Positions 54,154 to 63,247 are shown, numbered from the stretch's first letter. The stretch: 64,000 nucleotides of DNA from Gillisia limnaea DSM 15749 (GCF_000243235.1 NZ_JH594606.1:1060576-1124575), one strand, 5' to 3'. Translations and numbers: made by a program. The notes: generated from the letters alone by a model not told the origin.

Positions 54154-55057
54154 ATGTTTAAAAAAAGTAAGACCATTGCTGAACAGGCCTTTTCAGAGGT
54201 AGAAGGCTTCAGTACACTCCAGAACAATCTAGAACAAAGCTTTTCCATCAATGGCAAGGCAAAGAGCACCCTAAACAATTACCTCAGATGCCTGGCGCAC
54301 CTTGCCCTGCACTATAATCAAAGCCCAGAGAAGCTCTCGGTGGAAAACATTGAGCAATACCTTTATTATTGCCAAAAACTCCACAAGACCCCTTCTGAAA
54401 GCTTCTTTAAGCACACCGTTTTTGGCCTTAGAGCTGCCTACAAGGTAATGGGCATGGAGACCAAGCGAGTGGCCCTGCCACAGATCAAGCGGGACCTTAA
54501 ATTGCCAACCGTCCTGAGCCAAAAAGAAATCAAACGGCTTTTAAATGCGCCCAAATATCTCAAACATCGTTTGATCATTGGAATGCTGTATGGCTGTGGA
54601 CTTCGCAGCTATGAACTGTGTAACCTAAAATTAGCTGACATTGACTTTGACCGCAGAACAGTCTTTGTTCCCAAAAAGAAGGGCAAGACCGATCGCTATG
54701 TTCCCTTGAGCAAACATTTGGACAGAGGACTAAAGAAGTACATCAAAACAGAAAACCCCCAAATCTATCTTTTTAACAGTCAGGTGTACAAAGATGGGAA
54801 AGCGGCGGGGGCTGACCACCAACGGAATCCGTTGGGTGATCAAGGAAAACCGGAGCAAGATAGGCAGTTCCAAAAAAATTACCGCCCATACGCTACGGCA
54901 CAGCTTTGCTACGCATTTGTTGGAATATGGCGTTGACATTGTCAGCTTAAAGGAACTTTTGGGGCACGCCCATATCGAGATGACTTTGACCTACCTCCAT
55001 GTAGCTAATTTGCCCAGTGGCTCAAAGTTTTCTCCCCTAGACAAGCTCTACAAGTAA
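54154..55057 (+). pseudogene. Tyrosine recombinase of the IS91-like element, frameshifted
   Basis: N-terminal SAM-like core-binding domain (INGKAKSTLNNYLRCLAHLA) and catalytic domain with Arg151 (LYGCGLRSYELCNLKLADID), the Lys region FVPKKKGKTDRYVPLSK, then after one extra base at about 54802 the other frame gives RRGLTTNGIRWVIKENRSKI, HTLRHSFATHLLEYG and GHAHIEMTLTYLH with the catalytic Tyr. The shift separates Arg/Lys from His/Arg/Tyr. The 3' frame ends TAA overlapping the transposase ATG (TAATG). Either a mutation or, less likely, frameshifting at AAAGCGGCGGGGG. Confidence 0.85.
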
Positions 55058-56196
55058 TGCCCCCCAGACATACGGTAGCTGACATTCTGGAAATAGAACA
55101 GCTACAGCTCAAAAGTTTGAGCCTTACCTCATGGCATTATCGGGCTTTACAGGCCATAAGGAGATGCCGGACAAAAGCTATGGGCGGGCACATTGATAAA
55201 TGCGATTGTTGCCATAAACTGCACATCAGTTATAACAGCTGCAGGAACAGGCACTGCCCATCCTGTCAAGGGCACAAGCGCGAAGAATGGATAAGGGCAA
55301 GAGAAGATGAACTCTTGAACGTTCCCTATTTTCACGTGGTGTTTACCCTTCCTAGTGAATTCAATAGTTATGCCCTTAGCCACGGCAAAATAGTGTACAG
55401 CAGTTTATTTAAAGCTGCTTGGCAAACTTTGCAGCAATTTGGGGACAATCCAAAACACCTGGGCGGAAGAATGGGTATGATTGCGGTGCTTCATACTTGG
55501 GGCCAGAACTTGAGCCTGCATCCGCACTTGCATTGCATTGTGCCAGGAGGTGGGTTGAGCAAAGCAGGGAAATGGAAAAAAGCAAAGAACCACGGCAAAT
55601 ACTTGTTCAACGTAAAATCTATGAGCCAGGTGTTTAGGTCAAAGTACGTAGCTGAGCTTAGAAAAAGTGAGTTGAAAATTTCTCAAAAAGTTTACAATAC
55701 GGTATTCAGCAAAAAGTGGGTCGTGTATGCCAAACAACCTTTTAGAAGCCCGAAATATGTCATTGAATACTTAGGTAGATACACCCATAAAATAGCCATT
55801 AGTAATCATCGGATTGCTAAAGTTGACAGCAAGGACAGAAGGGTGACTTTTACTGGCAAAGAGTATCGGCACGGTGGCAGGAAAACTAGCTTAACGTTAT
55901 CTACCCAAGAGTTTATCCGGCGGTTTGCCCTACATATCTTACCCAAAGGATTTACCCGGATACGGCATTATGGCATTTTGAGCAGCAGCTGGAAAAGGGA
56001 GAAGTTGCCAAAACTACAAGCCGAACTCGCCACTAAAAAGATAGAAATCAACAAAACAAGACAGCCGCTTTTGCATCGTCGATGCCCTATTTGTAAAAAA
56101 GGAAAACTGCGTACAATACTACTGTTTGATGGACGAGGGCCACCTGCAGATTGGAGAGAACTCCTAAAAGATAAAAAATTGATTATGGGCAACTAA
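55057..56196 (+). CDS. IS91-family HUH transposase
   Basis: 379 aa, intact rolling-circle transposase. N-terminal zinc ribbon (HIDKCDCCHKLH, then CRNRHCPSCQ), the HUH metal motif HPHLHC (residues 155-160) within LHPHLHCIVPGGG, and the catalytic Tyr242 in EYLGRYTHKIAISNHR. A C-terminal CPICKKGKL makes a second zinc site. It nicks and rejoins single DNA strands at the element ends. Start ATG 55057 overlaps the recombinase stop. Confidence 0.93.
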   Translation: MPPRHTVADILEIEQLQLKSLSLTSWHYRALQAIRRCRTKAMGGHIDKCDCCHKLHISYNSCRNRHCPSCQGHKREEWIRAREDELLNVPYFHVVFTLPSEFNSYALSHGKIVYSSLFKAAWQTLQQFGDNPKHLGGRMGMIAVLHTWGQNLSLHPHLHCIVPGGGLSKAGKWKKAKNHGKYLFNVKSMSQVFRSKYVAELRKSELKISQKVYNTVFSKKWVVYAKQPFRSPKYVIEYLGRYTHKIAISNHRIAKVDSKDRRVTFTGKEYRHGGRKTSLTLSTQEFIRRFALHILPKGFTRIRHYGILSSSWKREKLPKLQAELATKKIEINKTRQPLLHRRCPICKKGKLRTILLFDGRGPPADWRELLKDKKLIMGN

Positions 56197-56405
56197 GAAT
56201 TGATCTGCGAAGGCGGACAGATCCTGCTATGCCTCAACTTTAAAATTAAATGATTAAAGCCAAAGATTGTAAAGAGAGATACCGAAAAACAAAATGCAAT
56301 TAGAAATGGAGTGAGTTCAATACAATTTGAAGCTTCAAGTAAAAGTTCCTCATCCGATTATCCTTCCTTAAATCCATCGTTTTACCCATAGAGAAATTTC
56401 CACCG

Positions 56406-56466
56406 GATTCGTCAACACAATATTCAGCTCTTGCCTATCGGCGAGCCGAATACTTAGTTATTGTAA
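56406..56466 (-). repeat. attC-like palindrome j
   Basis: Gene direction: ACAATAACTAAGTATTCGGC to AGAGCTGAATATTGTGTTGA. AGTATTCGGCTC and GAGCTGAATATT pair around GCCGATAGGC. Sister of site b (40615). Confidence 0.7.
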
Positions 56467-56474
56467 TGCGTTTT

Positions 56475-57284
56475 TTATTCAATCTTTGTAACAACTTCCT
56501 CCATTGTGAAATGAACAAATTGCTTTCCTAATTCCGTCAGTTCGTAAACTTTTCCATCATCAAATGCTGACGCCAATGTATTTGAATTTCTTTTTCTTGT
56601 CGGCTGCTTTAAAAAATTTCCATAATAGTCTGTTTCTCTTGCTTGTCTTATAATTCCACCTGTACTTAAATCTCTAAACATTAACTTGTAAAGGTCAGCT
56701 TCCATTGAGTTTTCTTCTGGTTGATATTCGTTGAAAGTATTCCAAATTTCGGCTCTTGTAATGTAAGGGTTTTTATAAATTTCTTTTATTACGGAAAAGT
56801 GAAGTTCGTGATATTTACCTATCCAATCTATAAATAGTTGAATGATGTCATCTGTTGTAATATTATTTGCACCAGCATTTGTGATTAGTTTTCTGATATA
56901 TTCCTTCTTTTCAAATGTTTTGGCATTATCCCATTCCTTAAATCCTTCTCTTACTATTCCTAAATATTCTTCGCTTTCTAGTCTTTCATTTATATCCTCG
57001 CCAACTGCATCTATTCTTTCAAAAATCTGAAAAATAGTATAAGCTAATTCGTCTATTTTTTTAGAGTGCTCTTCAAGCCACAATTTTTGTAAATCATTTA
57101 CTTTTCCTTGTTCAAATTCAGAATGTAAAGCCGCACTTGCCGCAATAAATCCGCCAACCCAAGGAATACTACCTAACGCTGAAGCTAAAAAGCGAACATT
57201 TTTTGCCTTCTTTCCTTTGGAATCAACATTTAGAAGTTCGGCTTTTATTTTTTCAATCGCCTCTGTTTTTGTCAGTTTACTCAT
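56475..57284 (-). CDS. Hypothetical protein with Gly-rich hydrophobic hairpin
   Basis: 269 aa. Residues 25-48 carry a Gly/Ala-rich hydrophobic segment (FLASALGSIPWVGGFIAASA) of the kind seen in small pore-forming or membrane-perturbing domains. It is followed by a helical, charged middle part (LWLEEHSKKIDELAYTIFQI, FERIDAVGEDINERL) and a C-terminal region like a winged helix (NPYITRAEIWNTFNEYQPEE, YELTELGKQFVHF). No known family recognised. A cassette gene lying 8 bp from its attC-like site; candidate defence or stress effector by architecture only. Confidence 0.6.
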   Translation of the reverse strand: MSKLTKTEAIEKIKAELLNVDSKGKKAKNVRFLASALGSIPWVGGFIAASAALHSEFEQGKVNDLQKLWLEEHSKKIDELAYTIFQIFERIDAVGEDINERLESEEYLGIVREGFKEWDNAKTFEKKEYIRKLITNAGANNITTDDIIQLFIDWIGKYHELHFSVIKEIYKNPYITRAEIWNTFNEYQPEENSMEADLYKLMFRDLSTGGIIRQARETDYYGNFLKQPTRKRNSNTLASAFDDGKVYELTELGKQFVHFTMEEVVTKIE

Positions 57285-57297
57285 TTTTTTTCAAATG

Positions 57298-57434
57298 CAT
57301 TACAACGTTGATGTGTATGAGCCGTTGCGTGTCTCACACACGAACCATTAAAAGTACAAAATTACGCTGGAAAATTCCCAGAATTTTCCAGATAGGTACA
57401 GACCCAGCAATGGCTTATACACGGTGTTGGCATT
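57298..57434 (-). repeat. attC-like palindrome k (type C)
   Basis: Gene direction: GCCAACACCGTGTATAAGCC to CATACACATCAACGTTGTAA. It contains ATCTGGAAAATTCTGGGAAT / TTCCAG and resembles site i throughout. Confidence 0.78.
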
Positions 57435-57617
57435 TCGTTGTTTTTATTCAGGCTTCTAATTATTCGGCTTAATTCCGTTTTCAGTTTTTTCTGCGTTTGA
57501 GTGAATTCGGTCAGCAATTTATTCCGCAAACTTTATCAATTCCGTTTGAGTGAGCAATTCCACAATTTACTAAATTCAGCGTATAGTTTGGTTCCATAAA
57601 CTTGCTCAAATTCCACT

Positions 57618-57908
57618 TTATATTTTTGCTGATGCGAAAATCATAATCAAAATTCCGATTAGTGTGATTATCCAACTATAATTTTTGAAAATATTCTTAA
57701 AACTCAAATAAGCGATTAATGTTATAATTCCAAACAAAATTGCATTAAAAAACGGAAATATTGCTCCGTGATTTGAACTTGCTGGCATATCAGAAGAAGT
57801 ATTTGAAGCAACAATTAAAGCAATAATAATTCCGATAAATATCGCAAAAATATTCAACCCAATTCCATTTAGTAAAGTTCTTTTTTCCGATTTATTTTCT
57901 GTTTCCAC
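57618..57908 (-). CDS. Small membrane protein, 96 aa
   Basis: Three hydrophobic segments: LNGIGLNIFAIFIGIIIALI, AIFPFFNAILFGIITLIAYL and WIITLIGILIMIFASAKI. The N-terminus METENKSEKRT is cytoplasmic-type. No family recognised. It is alone in its cassette; 180 bp between its stop and site k (57437-57617) hold no gene. Confidence 0.55.
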   Translation of the reverse strand: METENKSEKRTLLNGIGLNIFAIFIGIIIALIVASNTSSDMPASSNHGAIFPFFNAILFGIITLIAYLSFKNIFKNYSWIITLIGILIMIFASAKI

Positions 57909-57949
57909 AATTTATTTTTTTCAGGTTCAGAGTGCGTTCCGCCAATGAA

Positions 57950-58147
57950 TGCCAACGTCTACGTATATGAAACGTAGCGTGTAAAAAGACGCTAACGTTT
58001 CGGATTATACACGAGCCGAATTTTTAAATTTTACTTTTTATCTTTATTTTACTAAAAGCCAAATTTAAAAATTTGGCGATCTTCGCAAATACATAAAAAC
58101 CTTTGGTAAAGCCTGTAATAGCTATGTTTTATATACATTGTTAGGGC
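57950..58147 (-). repeat. attC-like palindrome l (type B)
   Basis: Gene direction: TTGCCCTAACAATGTATATA to CATATACGTAGACGTTGGC. Contains GCCAAATTTTTAAATTTGGC and the GAGCC-type arms shared with d and n. Confidence 0.78.
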
Positions 58148-59856
58148 AAGTTTTTTATCCAAACCTTTGAGTTCTTACTTACTTTAATCGTTCCTTTTAT
58201 ACCTGCTTCTCCGTTGCTAATTTCTGTAACAATTTTGTCATCAAGTTTAATTTCAATTATTGTAAGTTTTTGAAACTTTTTATTCTTTTCAATATACAAT
58301 GTATCTCCAGTTTTTAATTTGATGCCATCAATATTTAAAATAAAGACTTCTCCTTTTAGGAAAATTTCTTTAATAGTATCAATTAATTTTATGTTTTGCG
58401 GAATAAAAGTAATTAAGCCATAATTATATATTATCTGTCTAGCCTCTTCTTTAGTTATTATATCTTTTTGAATATCAAAGTACAGATTAAAAAGAGTCCA
58501 AGTCGTTAATAAACCTCTTTCTTCATTAATAGAATCCTGCTTTTGTTCTTTTGTAAATGGTGGGTTTTCCCTTTTTTTGGCAGGAATATGTCTTTGGTGA
58601 TTTACAATATATAATCCATAAACATCAAATTTCTCACGTTCTTTAGCTCTACGGTATTTAATTTTAGATATTTGACTACATTCGGAATCTTTGGAAGTAC
58701 CACCAATACCTTTTACCTCAATAACTAAAAGTCCTTTATCAGTTTCTATTTGTATATCCTCTTCCTTTATTCCTTCGGTTTGAGTGTCCATATCAATAAT
58801 GTTCTCAAAACCTAGCCATTCTAAAAATTGAATTACAGCAGAAACTAATTCATCTCCCGTTTCAGTTAATATTTTATGTAAGAAAGAGTATTTATCATTA
58901 TTTGATATTATTTCTTTGTTTTTTGTTTCAATTGATTTTTTAAAATCTTGTTCAATTTTTTTCTTTTCTTCAATCAATCTTTCTTGATTCGGAAGAGCAT
59001 ATTCAATGTTTTCAGTCCATTTGTTTTGAGTTGAATATGGAAAAAGATTTGGTTGTAAACTTGGGGCTATTGTTTCTAAAAAGCCTAATAAAAATAGAGA
59101 ATTATCCTCTAGTACAGGAAATATAAATACTCCTACTTTATCGGTTAAATATATGTAAGAGATTATTTCATTATTTAAATTTTGGATTATTGGGTAAAAT
59201 TTAGGGTCAGGAACTTTTTCTTCATTTTCCCATATTGTCGGATGAAAAAATGTGTTTTCATAATTAAAATCTTTATTGAACTTCTCTAGAAAAGTTGTTA
59301 ATTCGCCATTGTTTGGTATTACTTTAGTTTCTTTTCCAAATTTATTTTGTTGAAAATAAAAATTAGGAATAAATTCATAAAAGTTAGCTTCTTGACTTCC
59401 TTTTGAAATAGGCCTATCTCCATTTTCTTCTACTATTTTGTATTCGATATCAACATTTTCATTTTGAAATACTATGATTAGACATTCTTTTTTTAGAATC
59501 TCTCGAATTTCTCTTATGAATGCGTGAGACGAAAGTCCTCTAGGGTCAAATATTGTTTGAGGATATTTACAAATTAAATATGAATTGTTCTCTGTCTTAT
59601 TTTTTTCCCTCTGGTTATCAGATTTTACATAATCAATTGTCTCTTCATTGGAAAAATCTACTATTACAATATCGTATTCGTGGGCGTTAGCAGGAAAATC
59701 GTTGTTTAGTAAATGATATTTAAACTTATGTTTTTCATTTTTGGTGTCGACTAATTTTCCTAGACTTCCTTGGTATAAGTTAAACCCTTTTTCGACAAGT
59801 ATTGAGTTTGACTTGTCAGTTAAGTTTAGTGTTAGTATTTGTGGTCTTTCGTTCAT
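58141..59856 (-). CDS. PD-(D/E)XK nuclease-like protein, 571 aa
   Basis: N-terminal 300 residues are of unknown fold (RPQILTLNLTDKSNSILVEK, YDIVIVDFSNEETIDYV), followed by a short coiled coil (EERLIEEKKKIEQDFKKSIE-like, residues 291-315) and a restriction-endonuclease-like domain: LVSAVIQFLEWLGFENI, then Asp367 (EEDIQIE), Glu380-Val-Lys382 (LLVIEVKGIGG) and QISKIKYRRAKE. The D-ExK arrangement fits a DNA or RNA cutting centre. A C-terminal beta-rich region (LKTGDTLYIEKNKKF) may be a small barrel. A phage-defence role is a reasonable but unproven guess. Gene start is 13 bp from the next site. Confidence 0.65.
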   Translation of the reverse strand: MNERPQILTLNLTDKSNSILVEKGFNLYQGSLGKLVDTKNEKHKFKYHLLNNDFPANAHEYDIVIVDFSNEETIDYVKSDNQREKNKTENNSYLICKYPQTIFDPRGLSSHAFIREIREILKKECLIIVFQNENVDIEYKIVEENGDRPISKGSQEANFYEFIPNFYFQQNKFGKETKVIPNNGELTTFLEKFNKDFNYENTFFHPTIWENEEKVPDPKFYPIIQNLNNEIISYIYLTDKVGVFIFPVLEDNSLFLLGFLETIAPSLQPNLFPYSTQNKWTENIEYALPNQERLIEEKKKIEQDFKKSIETKNKEIISNNDKYSFLHKILTETGDELVSAVIQFLEWLGFENIIDMDTQTEGIKEEDIQIETDKGLLVIEVKGIGGTSKDSECSQISKIKYRRAKEREKFDVYGLYIVNHQRHIPAKKRENPPFTKEQKQDSINEERGLLTTWTLFNLYFDIQKDIITKEEARQIIYNYGLITFIPQNIKLIDTIKEIFLKGEVFILNIDGIKLKTGDTLYIEKNKKFQKLTIIEIKLDDKIVTEISNGEAGIKGTIKVSKNSKVWIKNLP

Positions 59857-59868
59857 TTTTTAAATTTA

Positions 59869-60004
59869 CCCTAACGGTCTTGTTTAACGCAAGTAGTGTG
59901 GAATAGGGACGCGAACTTGTCGGCTTTGTTGGTTTTTACTTGGTCTCTAAAATAACACTTTTCATCCGAATGCCCGCTATTTGCTGTTAAACGGTGTTGT
60001 GCAA
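59869..60004 (-). repeat. attC-like palindrome m (type A)
   Basis: Gene direction: TTGCACAACACCGTTTAACA to GTTAAACAAGACCGTTAGGG. It has the middle block TTTTAGAGACCAAG and the arms AGCAAATAGCGGGC and CCACACTACTTGCG shared with c and o. Confidence 0.8.
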
Positions 60005-60008
60005 AGTA

Positions 60009-60839
60009 TTATAATGTTCTCTCTTTGTAGTATTCATTTAGAATTGCTTGACCTCTGTTCGTTAGATAATATTTATCTTTTCCGCTATCACTATTGTAGA
60101 CTTTTTCGATTAAATTTTGATTAAAAAATGGAAGGAGTTTATTGTCGTTTATTTCTCCATTTTTATATTGATTATTCCTTAATAGAGTATTAGCATTTTC
60201 AACAAATTCATCTAAGAATTTATTTTCAAATTTTTTGTAATCATGAAAATTATTTTTATCCTTTTGTTCCTTTTCATGTTTTCTCTCTAGGAGAATGTCA
60301 TGTTTTTCTAGATTTGATTTCATATGTTCATGTATGTCGTTCAATTCTTTATGGACCTGAACCTTTTCAATTTCTAAGTTTTCAATTCTTTTATTTTTTT
60401 CATCTACTTCATCTTTTAAACGATTTATCTTACGGTTTAAATCAGATTTTTCTTTGTAATCAGCTCTCAAGTTTTCTAATTTAACTTCCTCCTCAGCCAA
60501 GGATTGCTGTCCTTTTATATCAATAATTTTCTGCTTTAAAAGACTACCCTTTCTACCTGTCACAGCTGAATGTGAAATTTTGTCAAATAAGAGCATAAGA
60601 TAAGGTAAAAATGCTATGTAAATGACTGCAATCAATAATGGTAAAATTAAAAATGTGTTTATATTATTATAGTCACTTTCAATCAGGTTAATCTTTTCTT
60701 CAATTGATTTTAGTGAAAAACCTATTATTAATATAGCTTTCCAGTTTAGAGCTAGAAATGAAATAATAAATGAACTAATAAATGGATTTTTAAGCCTTTC
60801 CTCAGATGTCTTAAAAAATGTAGAAAATAGGTTTCTCAT
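60009..60839 (-). CDS. Membrane-anchored coiled-coil protein with C-terminal winged helix
   Basis: 276 aa. Two N-terminal membrane segments (NPFISSFIISFLALNWKAIL; INTFLILPLLIAVIYIAFLP) are followed by a long Lys/Glu coiled coil from about residue 105 to 200 (LAEEEVKLENLRADYKEKSD; NRKINRLKDEVDEKNKRIEN) and a C-terminal domain of winged-helix style (LLPFFNQNLIEKVYNSDSGK, YYLTNRGQAILNEYY). Similar proteins occur scattered in bacteria next to accessory genes; no established function. The architecture would suit a membrane-tethered sensor. Confidence 0.6.
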   Translation of the reverse strand: MRNLFSTFFKTSEERLKNPFISSFIISFLALNWKAILIIGFSLKSIEEKINLIESDYNNINTFLILPLLIAVIYIAFLPYLMLLFDKISHSAVTGRKGSLLKQKIIDIKGQQSLAEEEVKLENLRADYKEKSDLNRKINRLKDEVDEKNKRIENLEIEKVQVHKELNDIHEHMKSNLEKHDILLERKHEKEQKDKNNFHDYKKFENKFLDEFVENANTLLRNNQYKNGEINDNKLLPFFNQNLIEKVYNSDSGKDKYYLTNRGQAILNEYYKERTL

Positions 60840-60856
60840 ATTTCTCTATAATATTT

Positions 60857-61055
60857 TGCACAACGTCTCTGTATATGGCTCGTAGCGTGTAAATTATAAA
60901 ATTATTTTCGGATGAAGCACGAGCCGAATTTTTTAATTTTTCTTATTATCTTTTTTTCTCAATAAGCCAAATTTAAAAATTTGGCGGACTCGCAAATATA
61001 CCTTAACTTCGATTAAGTAAATACCTAGCTATGAGCTATATACATTGTTGTGCGT
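60857..61055 (-). repeat. attC-like palindrome n (type B)
   Basis: Gene direction: CGCACAACAATGTATATAGC to CCATATACAGAGACGTTGTG. It includes GCCAAATTTTTAAATTTGGC and CGTGCTTCATCC. Perfect GTTGTGC end. Confidence 0.82.
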
Positions 61056-61075
61056 AGGCTTTTGCGTTCTGCTAT

Positions 61076-61471
61076 TCATTCCGTCGTATATTTTTTCAGT
61101 TGGTATATTGAATAGAGTCCGATTCCAAATTCGGCTATTATTCCGAAAATATAACCTCCAGTTGGAATTCCATCTGTAATCATACTTAACGCTCTTCCAC
61201 TTGCGAGAGATAGCATAAATAATATATTCAGTTGAGTTGCTATTTTCCAATATACAGTTTTCCAGATTCCTAAAATCCATACGAGTGAGATTCCGAGATA
61301 AAGGCACATTACTGCTTTCAACATATTGGAAAGGTCAATCGTTTCAACTTTAATATCTAAATGTTCAGGTAAAACTGTCGGTGAACCATAAATTATCGCA
61401 GTCGGAACTACAATCGATAGAGAAACAAGAAGATGTAAATTCTTAAAAATCCAATTTATTTTATTCGTCAT
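61076..61471 (-). CDS. DUF4345-like small membrane protein
   Basis: 131 aa from ATG 61471 with four hydrophobic segments: NLHLLVSLSIVVPTAIIYGS, KAVMCLYLGISLVWILGIW, ATQLNILFMLSLASGRALSM, TGGYIFGIIAEFGIGLYSIY. GRALSMITDGIPTGGY is the signature stretch of DUF4345. Function unknown. An alternative start at 61489 would add six residues. One-gene cassette between sites n and o. Confidence 0.72.
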   Translation of the reverse strand: MTNKINWIFKNLHLLVSLSIVVPTAIIYGSPTVLPEHLDIKVETIDLSNMLKAVMCLYLGISLVWILGIWKTVYWKIATQLNILFMLSLASGRALSMITDGIPTGGYIFGIIAEFGIGLYSIYQLKKYTTE

Positions 61472-61553
61472 ATTTTTTTTCGACCTCACGTTTCCGATTG
61501 TCTTTTGTTGGTTTGTTATTTTTGCACGGTTTTTTTTAGCTTACGCACAACGG

Positions 61554-63247
61554 CAGTCTGTCTAAAAACCTACGTTTACTGCCAATTATGGGCCAAAATA
61601 AGCTTTTTAACCGTGGGATTAGGAGTAGGGCTGAAATTAGGGTTTATAGTATCATTTGAATATAATGTCCTAAAAATGGCTTTGTAAGCCTGGATTAAGA
61701 CAGATAAACAAAGAATCAACTGAGCATACATCTCCCGGAACCCTTTTTTACCCATCAGACTTAATATTCGTTTGAGATTGTAGGCTATAAAGATAAAGCC
61801 TACATCTGCAGAGGCTCGTTTCTTTCCCTTTTTGGAAAGGATATGATCAAAACCCCATTGCCGCTTTATAGTTCCAAAGGGATGCTCTACAATGGCTTGC
61901 CTTCGGCGATAGAGTTCAGGATCAGCCTCCATATTTCTTTTGTTCTCTTCATAAACCGGAGTGTATATGTTCCTTGCCAGGAGTCTCCCGTTTTTGGCCG
62001 TGGTGCATAACTCCCGCACCGGGCATCCGTTACATGCTTTTGTTTTATACTGTTTAAATTCAGACTGATTGGATTTTCCCCGGTGGTTGATGTAAAAGTT
62101 CCCATTGGTTTTCAGAAAATGATTCTCAGGACAGATGTAATGATCTTCTTGCGCATCGTACACAAAATGTTGAACATTATATCTGGTGTCCGGTGCATTG
62201 GAGGCCGTGGCAGGAATGGCAACCAGGGTTTTAATCCCTAAACCCCGGGCGATTTCCAGTTCAGAACCTGTATGATAGCCTTTGTCAAAAAGAGCGGTGA
62301 AATCAGTGTTCCCAAGAATAGATTTCGCCCTTCTCACCATAGCTCCCATCGCTTTTTTATCATTATGGTTTGTGACTTCATAATCGATGGGGATGCAGTG
62401 CTGCGCATCTACGGTAGACTGTACATTGTAGGCTACCTCTGTAATATTGCCCCGGAGAATCATCTGACGGCTTTCCGGATCAGAGGTTGAAATTTGTGAT
62501 TCTCCTGTTTCTTCCAATTGTTGTTTCAGTTTTTTATAGCCTTTCTTTTCTGCCGGTGTGAATGTCGCTATTCTTTTGGGCTTCCTGCTTTTCAGCCTCC
62601 CCATCGGCCCTGGCGATATCCTGGTTGTACTGCTCCAGCTTGTTGTCAATATACTGCAGGTGCCTGTCTAATTTTTTAGTTGTTGAAATTGTTTTTTTTG
62701 TCTGTTCTGTGCCCGAAGTTTGGTGCCGTCACCGGCGATGATCTTACCGCCAATCAGGTTAAAGTTCCTGGCAAGTTGCACTGTGGCACGAAAGACCCTT
62801 TTAATGGCATCGGGATTGTCCTTTCTGAAGTTGGCAATGGTATTGTGATCCGGGGAAAGTTGTTCAATGAGCCACATCATTTCAATGTTGCGCCTGCATT
62901 CCTTCTCCAAAATCCGGGAGGAACGTATCCGGTTCAAATACCCATAGATGAACAATTTAAGCAGTACCGCAGGGTGATAAGCGGGTCTTCCTCCTTCGGG
63001 AAAGCGTACCTTAAAACCCATTTTTTCCAAATCAAGGCTGTTGACAAAGAGCTCGATGGCACGGACTTCATTCTCTGTCTCAATACTTTCTTCTAATGAA
63101 ACAGGAAACAAAGCAGCTTGTTTCCGATCTTTTCCTATAATAAATTTCATAGCATGAAGATACCCAAAGTTCTAAAAAGAACGAAAACGATCCTGAAAAA
63201 GTAGTCAACAAAGTTATTAAGAAAAAGGAAGGTTTTTAGACAGTCTG
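61554..63247 (-). mobile_element. IS1182-family insertion sequence, 1,694 bp
   Basis: Terminal inverted repeats CAGTCTGTCTAAAAACC (61554-61570) and, at the right end, GGTTTTTAGACAGTCTG (63231-63247), matching at 16 of 17 positions. A 4-bp direct repeat ACGG flanks it (61550-61553 and 63248-63251). Removing the IS and one ACGG restores GCACAACGGTCTTGG, the normal start of a type A attC-like site seen at 59869. Confidence 0.92.
61576..63150 (-). pseudogene. IS1182-family DDE transposase, disrupted
   Basis: Two stretches in the same frame are separated by a stop: 62668-63150 (FPEGGRPAYHPAVLLKLFIY; IIAGDGTKLRAQN with the first catalytic Asp) and 61576 to about 62600 (ALFDKGYHTGSELEIARG with the second Asp; VEHPFGTIKRQWGFDHIL with the Glu). 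Between about 62590 and 62675 the true sequence (LDRHLQYIDNKLEQYNQDIA) lies in another frame, so two compensating shifts, one at a poly-A tract, have broken the gene. The element can move only with help of an intact copy elsewhere. Confidence 0.88.

Larger units (their letters stand above)
54048..56400 (+). mobile_element. IS91-like element (tyrosine recombinase plus HUH transposase); ends approximate
   Basis: The only plus-strand genes in the array: a recombinase gene and, overlapping by TAATG, an IS91-type transposase. The left boundary is placed after GTTGAAC of site i; GAAC is a known IS91-family target, but it also equals the attC end, so this is not conclusive. The right end lies somewhere between 56196 and site j; an inverted pair GATCTG...CAGATC at 56205-56226 may belong to a terminus. 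No inverted terminal repeats, as expected for this family. Confidence 0.65.

Noticed and set aside
54154..55057. The tyrosine recombinase as the integron integrase
   Set aside because: It overlaps the IS91-type transposase gene, is oriented with it, lacks a visible IntI-specific insert, is frameshifted, and sits in the middle of the array instead of at its head.
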